Assembly: GCF_028829235.1 (NCBI RefSeq)
Contig: NZ_JAIWJY010000010.1
Coordinates: forward strand, 62,001-126,000
Length of the DNA stretch: 64,000 nucleotides
Source of the DNA: Tenacibaculum larymnensis
GTDB taxonomy: Bacteria; Bacteroidota; Bacteroidia; Flavobacteriales; Flavobacteriaceae
Direction of reading: 5' to 3'
Position 1 is the first letter of the stretch. The number at the start of each line of letters is the position of its first letter. Position numbers and translations under genes: made by a program. The notes below the pieces were generated by a model that worked only from the letters and a program-made list of their open reading frames with translations, was not told the DNA's origin and did no database searches. Of this stretch, positions 59,042 through 64,000 are shown piece after piece.

Positions 59042-59482
59042 ATGAAAACAACAAAAACACACTTAAAATATGTAGAATGGTTAAGTGCAGAAGATATGCA
59101 TTTAACGTCAAAACAATGGTTGTCTGAACTTTCATTTTTAAAAGATGAACAACTCTTTTTTGAGGACTTAATACGAAAATATATTTTTGAGCTTATAGCA
59201 CCAGACCAATTTAAAAAAACAACTAAAATAGTAGAACTGTTGAGTAGTTCAAGAAAAAAAACGGAAGAGTTAATCAAACTCGTTGAAGCTCATGAAAGAG
59301 GTTTAGAAGTAATGGTAGATGGAGTTGATGAAGTAGTAGAGGAAGAAGTGTACAAGAATGAACATAGAAGGTTAATAGTAATGTTTAGTGAATTTTTAAA
59401 AGAATATAAAAATTTAAAACAAACGCTTTTTACTACCGTAAAAAAGATAGCCAAGTCAGAAAAAAAAGGATTAAATCAATAA
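59042..59482 (+). CDS. helical protein of unknown function in stress operon
   Basis: A 146-residue, soluble, almost entirely helical protein. It reads like a four-helix bundle with long charged helices (WLSAEDMHLTSKQWLSELSFLKDE, KIVELLSSSRKKTEELIKLVEAHERG, NEHRRLIVMFSEFLKEYKNLKQTLFTTVKKI). I do not recognise the family. Its size and pattern recall ferritin/hemerythrin-like or RaiA-unrelated helical bundles, but the metal-ligand spacing is not convincing. It lies 24 nt after the beta-CASP gene and is the last gene of the operon, followed by a perfect terminator. Confidence 0.6.
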   Translation: MKTTKTHLKYVEWLSAEDMHLTSKQWLSELSFLKDEQLFFEDLIRKYIFELIAPDQFKKTTKIVELLSSSRKKTEELIKLVEAHERGLEVMVDGVDEVVEEEVYKNEHRRLIVMFSEFLKEYKNLKQTLFTTVKKIAKSEKKGLNQ

Positions 59483-59487
59483 TAAAT

Positions 59488-59520
59488 AAAAACGGAGTTC
59501 AATATTGAACTCCGTTTTTA
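59488..59520. terminator. bidirectional terminator between converging stress genes
   Basis: Perfect 16-bp palindrome AAAAACGGAGTTCAAT / ATTGAACTCCGTTTTT with A and T runs for both directions, between the + operon end and the - strand universal stress gene. Confidence 0.92.
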
Positions 59521-59529
59521 TTTTATAAT

Positions 59530-60393
59530 TTAAGCGATGTAACGCTTTACTACCCATAAAGGGACATGTAAATCATGAGTAAACAACTCTTCTGTAACAC
59601 TTCCTACTAAAAGAGAAGTAAAGTTGTTATGACCTTTGTCTGCAACAAACAAAATATCAGTTTTGTCTTTTTCAGCAATTGCCCTTATTTTTTCAGGGAT
59701 GCTATCTTCTCCTGCTGAAGCTTTAATAGTCTCTATATTTAATGCTTTTGTCTTGTTAAGTAGCTTTTCAAATTGTAAATCAACATGTTTTTCTACTTTT
59801 TCACGAGCCTTATCTACTTTTATGTAAGGGAAAAATAGCTGAGGAATTTTAAAAACATTTAATGCTTTTAAAATAGACTTTTTCTTATTGTTAATAGATG
59901 AAGCTGTATTAAAAGCTTTAAGAGAAGCTGAAGAAAAGTCGGTTGCAACCATTAGGTTTTCTGGATTAAGGTTTGCTTCCTTAGGAATAGAAAGAATATT
60001 GCATTTTGCCATTCGTAATAATTTTCCTGAAACAGAACCAGAACCTTTATAGGTGTTTTTATTGCCTAAAATAATTAAGTCAGCATGGTATTTATTGGCA
60101 ACATAACTAATTAAACTTTCTGTGTAAGCATCGTCAGAAACTAATAATTCGTAATTACAATCACTATCAAAGTGCTTGCTAATACTATTATCTAACTCTT
60201 CCTCAATAATGTCTTCAATACTTATGTTTTCTAACTGTTCAGAAAATAAATTACTTATTTCATACTTTTTTACATTATGAATAAAATATACATTTTCTGT
60301 TTCATGGTTTTTAGCGAGCATGCTACAGTACTTAATAAGTGTAACATCTAGTTCAGAAAGGTCTAAGGCTACTAGTATATTTTTAATTTTCAT
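59530..60393 (-). CDS. universal stress protein, two UspA domains
   Basis: A 287-residue double UspA protein. The first domain (about 1-138) starts with KNILVALDLSELDVTLIKYC and ends with GSGSVSGKLLRMAKCNILSIP. The second domain (about 145-285) starts with ENLMVATDFSSASLKAF and holds FVADKGHNNFTSLLVGSVTEELFTHDLHVPLWVV, where the ATP-loop is better preserved than in the copy at 55514-56371. It is the last gene of the porin-BCCT unit (3 nt after BCCT) and converges on the stress operon. The two Usp genes have distinct sequences, so they are not a recent duplication. Confidence 0.88.
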   Translation of the reverse strand: MKIKNILVALDLSELDVTLIKYCSMLAKNHETENVYFIHNVKKYEISNLFSEQLENISIEDIIEEELDNSISKHFDSDCNYELLVSDDAYTESLISYVANKYHADLIILGNKNTYKGSGSVSGKLLRMAKCNILSIPKEANLNPENLMVATDFSSASLKAFNTASSINNKKKSILKALNVFKIPQLFFPYIKVDKAREKVEKHVDLQFEKLLNKTKALNIETIKASAGEDSIPEKIRAIAEKDKTDILFVADKGHNNFTSLLVGSVTEELFTHDLHVPLWVVKRYIA

Positions 60394-60396
60394 AAT

Positions 60397-62013
60397 TTAA
60401 GATTTTTGTTTTTTCGAATCTATTAATCTTTTTACAGTTTCCTGGTATTCTTCCTTTTCTTTTTGGTTTAAGCGTTTAAGGTATTCCTTATAATCTTCCC
60501 TTAATCCTTTAAAAAGAGAGTAACACATTAATAACAAAAGTAAGGTAAAAGGAAGACCTGTAGCAATAGAAGCTGTTTGGAGAGCTTTTAAACCTCCGCC
60601 TAATAATAATACAGCGGCTACAGCACCTTCTGCAAGAGCCCAAAATATTCTTTGACCTACAGGAGCGTCAATTTTACCACCAGAAGTTAAACTGTCAACT
60701 ACCAAAGAACCAGAATCTGATGAGGTAACAAAGAAACTAGCAATAAGTATAATAGCGATAATATTTAAAGCCATTGAAAATGGGAAGTCTTCTAAAAACA
60801 CAAAAAGAGCGGTAGCAACATTATCATTCACCCCCTCTGCAATAGTAGGGTCTCCTCCTAAAATTTCATGTAACGAAGTTGCTCCAAAAGCCGTAATCCA
60901 AAATAAGGTAATTAATGTAGGAACAATCAATACTCCAAGAATAAATTCTCTAATAGTTCTTCCTTTAGATACACGAGCTATAAACATACCTACGAAAGGA
61001 GACCAAGCAATCCACCATCCCCAGTAAAAAATAGTCCATGAGTTTTGCCATTCCGTTCCAGTATAGGCTTCAGCCCATGTAGAAAGGTTAATTAAGTCGT
61101 TTGCATAACTACCAGTGTTTTGTACAAATGATTTTAAGATGAAAATAGTAGGACCTAAAATTACTACAGCAAGTAATAAAAGTACAGCGATACGCATATT
61201 CATTTCACTTAAAAACTTTACTCCTTTGTCAACTCCTGAAACTACTGAAATGGTGGCTATTAATGTAATTCCGACAATTAGCCATATTTGTAATGAAATA
61301 CCTGAATCTAAACCAAAAACATGCTCTAAACCAGCAGCAACTTGTTTAACACCTAGTCCAAGAGAAGTTGCTAGTCCAAAAACAGTAGCCAAAACAGCAA
61401 AAATATCTATAACATCACCAATTCTACCATAAATTCTATCTCCTAAGAAAGGGTAGAATACAGAGCGAATTGTTAATGGAAGTCCTCTAGAGTATGTAAA
61501 ATAAGCTAAAGACAAACCAACCAAAGCATAAATTCCCCAAGCATGTAGCCCCCAGTGTAAAAAAGTAACATTCATGGCTTCTTTAGCAGCAGCAGCGGTA
61601 TTAGGGTCAGCTAGAGGAGGTGAAGATAAATGATAAACAGGTTCAGCAATACTCCAAAAAAGTAACCCAATACCCATACCAGCACTAAAGAGCATAGAAA
61701 ACCAAGAGGTAGTTGAAAATTCAGGTTTTGCTTTAGCCCCACCAATACGTAAAGTTCCATATTTACTAAAAGCTAAATAAAGCATAAAGGCAACAAAGAT
61801 GTTAACGGCTAAGATAAATAACCAGCCAGTTTTGTTGGCTATAAAACTCTGCGCTGTATCAAAATATGATTGGGCTCTTTCTTTAAAAAGTAAAGTTAAA
61901 GCTACACTTAGTATTATTACTATAGAAGAAGTAAAGAATACAGGACCGTTAACCTCGAGTCCAAAGATTGATTTCCGCTCGTCACTTCTAATTATTTTTT
62001 TTGCTTTTTTCAT
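60397..62013 (-). CDS. BCCT-family transporter (betaine/carnitine/choline type)
   Basis: A 538-residue integral membrane protein with twelve predicted helices. The family signature WTIFYWGWWIAWSPFVGMFIARVSKGRTIREF is in helix 8. The N-terminal FTSSIVIILSVALTLLF and the aromatic-box Trp residues are also visible. BCCT carriers import quaternary ammonium compounds driven by Na+ or H+ for osmotic protection. The substrate cannot be fixed from sequence alone. The C-terminus is Lys/Glu-rich and long, as in osmoregulated BCCT proteins. It lies between the porin gene (19-nt gap) and the Usp gene. Confidence 0.93.
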   Translation of the reverse strand: MKKAKKIIRSDERKSIFGLEVNGPVFFTSSIVIILSVALTLLFKERAQSYFDTAQSFIANKTGWLFILAVNIFVAFMLYLAFSKYGTLRIGGAKAKPEFSTTSWFSMLFSAGMGIGLLFWSIAEPVYHLSSPPLADPNTAAAAKEAMNVTFLHWGLHAWGIYALVGLSLAYFTYSRGLPLTIRSVFYPFLGDRIYGRIGDVIDIFAVLATVFGLATSLGLGVKQVAAGLEHVFGLDSGISLQIWLIVGITLIATISVVSGVDKGVKFLSEMNMRIAVLLLLAVVILGPTIFILKSFVQNTGSYANDLINLSTWAEAYTGTEWQNSWTIFYWGWWIAWSPFVGMFIARVSKGRTIREFILGVLIVPTLITLFWITAFGATSLHEILGGDPTIAEGVNDNVATALFVFLEDFPFSMALNIIAIILIASFFVTSSDSGSLVVDSLTSGGKIDAPVGQRIFWALAEGAVAAVLLLGGGLKALQTASIATGLPFTLLLLLMCYSLFKGLREDYKEYLKRLNQKEKEEYQETVKRLIDSKKQKS

Positions 62014-62032
62014 GTGTTAATGTTTTATGCTA

Positions 62033-63190
62033 TTAAAAATAGTATCCGATATTTATGTTAAATCTCATGTCCCAATCAGCATTAGGTGTTCCGTTTGCTA
62101 AAGCATTTGTCCATACTGGTCCTAACCAAGGATGATCTTTTCCTGCTGCAAAATCTATATAAGTATAAACATTACCAGCAGTTACTAAGAAACCAAATAC
62201 ATTCATTAAACTGTCTTCAAAATCTACAGCTGCTTTATCCATGTAACCAAAGTCGTTATAAACTTGTATACTAGAAATAGGTTTCCATTTTACAGGGAAG
62301 GTATAAGCAGCGCCTAAAGTATATGTTGTTGCTTCTGTTGCAGTAAGGTAAGGAGCTCCATAAGCAGTTAAGGCTATAAGATCGTTATAAGTAGTATTCT
62401 TTGTATTGTATTTGTAGGTAGATACTTGTGCTTTAGCATCAAAGTTTTTTGCGTTTAGTTGATAGTGTAAGGCAAAAGCATGATGGCTAGATGTATCTTC
62501 AGTATCTAAATTATAAAGACCTCCATATTGTACAGAAAATCCTATTTTATGTTGAATACTTTTGTTACCGAAGTGATAATTTACCTTACCATTTAGTTGG
62601 TTTGTTTCCTTGTATCTTAAATCTAGATTCCCATCCCCATCAATGTCTATTGATGCAACATCGTATGAGTATCGGCTATCAGAAACATCAGAGTTGCTTC
62701 CAAAATTAAGTTCTTCAGCATTTTTAAAAAAAGCTAAGGCGTATTCCCATTTTTTTCCTTTATGGGTAAACTTTACCCCCATATCATGGTCATCTTCTAG
62801 TCCTAGGTAATAATTAATACCAAAAAACCAACTATGAGAATTGTATTGAGTAATACCAAAAGGCACTTGTGTTAATCCTAATTGAATGTTGTCTTTTTCG
62901 TTAAAGTCATACCCTAACCAGCCTTGTTTAAGCATGCCACCTCCAAAACTTTGTGAGTAAAAGCGATATTCAGCATTTAGCTTTATTCCTTTGTATTTTG
63001 CTTTAGCATTAATTCTAAAGACGTCGAAACCGAAATCGCCTCCACGTTTTTTTTGACCGTCTTTCCAAGAAGATAGGTTGTAGTTAAATCGAAGTGCTCC
63101 GCCAATTTTAACCTCAGGCTTTTCTTGTGAAAACATAACTGTAACAAAAGAAAAAGCAACTAAGACTAGGCTTTTTTTTGTGAAATTCAT
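62033..63190 (-). CDS. OprO/OprP-like outer-membrane porin
   Basis: A 385-residue protein with a signal peptide (LVLVAFSFVTVMFSQ) and a chain of amphipathic beta-strands ending in MRFNINIGYYF. The terminal Phe and alternating aromatic residues are typical for outer-membrane barrels. The pattern (GGALRFNYNLSSWKDGQKKRGGDFGFDVFRINAKAKYKGIKLNAEYRFY) resembles phosphate-selective-porin-like proteins of Bacteroidota. It is first in the porin-BCCT-Usp unit, which suggests that it feeds the BCCT substrate through the outer membrane. A leader of about 200 nt precedes it. Confidence 0.83.
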   Translation of the reverse strand: MNFTKKSLVLVAFSFVTVMFSQEKPEVKIGGALRFNYNLSSWKDGQKKRGGDFGFDVFRINAKAKYKGIKLNAEYRFYSQSFGGGMLKQGWLGYDFNEKDNIQLGLTQVPFGITQYNSHSWFFGINYYLGLEDDHDMGVKFTHKGKKWEYALAFFKNAEELNFGSNSDVSDSRYSYDVASIDIDGDGNLDLRYKETNQLNGKVNYHFGNKSIQHKIGFSVQYGGLYNLDTEDTSSHHAFALHYQLNAKNFDAKAQVSTYKYNTKNTTYNDLIALTAYGAPYLTATEATTYTLGAAYTFPVKWKPISSIQVYNDFGYMDKAAVDFEDSLMNVFGFLVTAGNVYTYIDFAAGKDHPWLGPVWTNALANGTPNADWDMRFNINIGYYF

Positions 63191-63396
63191 TGTTGATATT
63201 AATAAGTGTGAAGAAAGTGTACTCGTAAAAGCACATTTTCAAGTGAAAGGATAAGAGAAAACTCTTTCTAGCTTAAAAAAATGGTAATTATTTTGAAGGA
63301 GGAATGAATTTATCTGATTGATTCCTAAAAACTAAAAAGTTAAAACTGAATACTCGTTTATTCTTTTTGTCTTTGAGTTTTTTTATCATAAGACTG

Positions 63397-63426
63397 CAAA
63401 GTTACTGATTAAAATGGGGTTTTCAA
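63397..63426 (-). promoter_or_regulatory. promoter of porin-BCCT-Usp unit
   Basis: - strand TTG (63426-63424), a 19-nt spacer, then TAACTTTG (63404-63397), a full consensus match. The predicted start is near 63392. Confidence 0.65.
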
Positions 63427-63445
63427 AAAAAGAGAGTATTGGAGT

Positions 63446-63460
63446 GTTAAAATTTTTAAC
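63446..63460. promoter_or_regulatory. perfect dyad upstream of porin promoter
   Basis: GTTAAAA-T-TTTTAAC inverted repeat, centred about 61 nt upstream of the predicted start. This is a classic activator position, but it could also be a chance AT-rich palindrome. Confidence 0.35.
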
Positions 63461-63511
63461 TAAAATAAGAATTAGTGGTTCTCATACTTAATCCTATTTT
63501 TAGAATATGAT

Positions 63512-63555
63512 AAAAAAACAAAAGTAGTATTAATACTACTTTTGTTTTTTTTTTT
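63512..63555 (-). terminator. terminator of hsp20
   Basis: A long perfect palindrome whose core is AGTAGTATTAATACTACT, extended by ACAAA/TTTGT, with A and T runs of more than seven. It directly abuts and partly overlaps the Hsp20 stop codon region. Confidence 0.9.
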
Positions 63556-64000
63556 ATTGGATTTCAATAATTTTTTTAGGTTTTTGCTTTGTTCCTTCTT
63601 TTTTATGAAGGTTTAGTTTTAAAATACCATTTTCGTAACTAGCCTTAATATCTTGATCTGTGTTGATAGATTCAGGTAAGCTTAAAGATCTTTTAAATGA
63701 ATTGTAACTAAACTCTTTACGTGTAAAGTCTTCTTCTTTTTCTTCAACCTCATGTTTTTTCTCTCCGCAAACGTTAAGTACATTGTTATCAATAGTTATT
63801 TCAAAGTCTTTTTTTGAAAATCCTGGAGCGGCAAACTCGATTTCGAAGTTGTCATCCTGTTCCTTAACATTCATAGCGGGCATTAAACTATCTTCTTCAA
63901 AGAAGTTAGTGTTAAAAAAATCATCAATGTCTAGAAAGTTTCTTAAACCTCCGTTAGTCCATAAAGGTAACCCTCTTCTTTTTTCGTTAAATTTAATAAG
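63554..64000 (-). CDS. Hsp20/alpha-crystallin small heat-shock protein, 5'-truncated
   Basis: 148 residues of a small heat-shock protein are present. The frame stays open to the window end (LIKFNEKRRGLPLWTNGGLRN... is the typical N-terminus), so only a few N-terminal residues are missing. I therefore reject the internal ATG at 63883 as start. The alpha-crystallin domain (NFEIEFAAPGFSKKDFEITI, FSYNSFKRSLSLPES, ASYENGILKLNLHKK) is complete, with the Ile-x-Ile-like IIEIQ tail. It holds unfolding proteins in the cytoplasm. It stands next to the Usp/BCCT and stress operons. Confidence 0.93.
   Translation of the reverse strand, partial: LIKFNEKRRGLPLWTNGGLRNFLDIDDFFNTNFFEEDSLMPAMNVKEQDDNFEIEFAAPGFSKKDFEITIDNNVLNVCGEKKHEVEEKEEDFTRKEFSYNSFKRSLSLPESINTDQDIKASYENGILKLNLHKKEGTKQKPKKIIEIQ

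Larger units (their letters stand above)
63191..63553 (-). other. 363-nt intergenic region: long leader of porin operon
   Basis: No ORF is seen. The region holds a consensus promoter (63397-63426), a perfect dyad (63446-63460) and the Hsp20 terminator (63512-63555). About 200 nt of 5' leader lie between the predicted start near 63392 and the porin ATG, including a small hairpin arm pair AGGAAT / ATTCCT. No known riboswitch is recognised. Confidence 0.5.

Noticed and set aside
63884-63886. ATG at 63883 as the Hsp20 start
   Set aside because: The frame continues upstream to the window edge with a typical Hsp20 N-terminal sequence, so the gene is simply cut by the edge.
1-64000. CRISPR arrays, insertion sequences, rRNA
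   Set aside because: I read the sequence for regularly spaced repeats, terminal inverted repeats with transposase frames and rRNA signatures, and saw none.

Overview
The window is chromosomal DNA from an AT-rich member of Bacteroidota, most likely a marine Flavobacteriaceae close to Tenacibaculum. This rests on several things: Bacteroidota-type promoters (TAnnTTTG, sometimes with an upstream TTG), almost no Shine-Dalgarno sequences, many Bacteroidota-type lipoprotein signals (Cys followed by S/D/E/N-rich residues), type-2 isoleucyl-tRNA synthetase, DUF2975/DUF4230/DUF547 families, and a lactonase like those described from Tenacibaculum. The genus is an inference. There is no prophage, transposon, CRISPR array or rRNA. 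Both window edges cut genes: an alpha/beta hydrolase on the left and an Hsp20 on the right.

Layout. 1-1.2 kb: hydrolase tail and a 3-hydroxybutyrate-dehydrogenase-like SDR. 1.4-1.6 kb: two identical tRNA-Asn genes with promoter and terminator. 1.9-5.9 kb: sucA-sucB, separated by a structured intergenic element. 6-10.5 kb: small accessory genes (SRPBCC, VOC, DUF547, esterase lipoprotein, outer-membrane protein, LytTR regulator). 10.5-15.4 kb: a suf Fe-S assembly operon (sufA-like, sufB, sufC, sufD) with an acyl-homoserine-lactone-lactonase-like lipoprotein inserted between sufB and sufC and no sufS/sufE downstream. 15.5-19.9 kb: a tight four-gene lipoprotein operon (LVIVD protein, beta-propeller, MbnP-family protein, di-heme peroxidase). 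20-28.6 kb: thiL, kbp, a DMT transporter, yicC-gmk-nadD, M23 peptidase-GH3-MOSC, then a TetR/HD-protein pair. 29.5-35.3 kb: S41 protease, deoxycytidylate deaminase, HupE/UreJ, Lrp, DUF2975+HTH, and umuC-umuD behind a LexA-like dyad. 35.4-44.7 kb: bacilliredoxin, TerB-DnaJ co-chaperone, ileS, TraR/DksA-like protein, M61 peptidase, lspA, DUF4230. 44.7-52.5 kb: YeeE/YedE pair with waaA, accB-accC, fabH, rpmF, DUF177, pdxA, ribE. 52.6-54.9 kb: patatin-like phospholipase and two unknown small genes.

55.1-64 kb is the most unusual region, a stress or dormancy-like block. On the + strand it runs: a four-helix membrane protein, a double universal stress protein, a one-domain eRF1/Pelota-middle-domain-like protein, an ATP-cone fused to an Mrr-type nuclease, a beta-CASP metallo-RNase and a helical unknown. 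Converging from the - strand are a porin, a BCCT transporter and a second universal stress protein, with an Hsp20 behind. The + operon lacks a -33 element and instead has a CRP/FNR-like dyad near -41, suggesting activator control. I infer a translation/RNA/DNA stress module. The individual families are recognisable, but the joint function is not established.

Only one gene-free stretch exceeds 300 bases (63191-63553). It holds a consensus promoter, a dyad, a leader of about 200 nt and the Hsp20 terminator.
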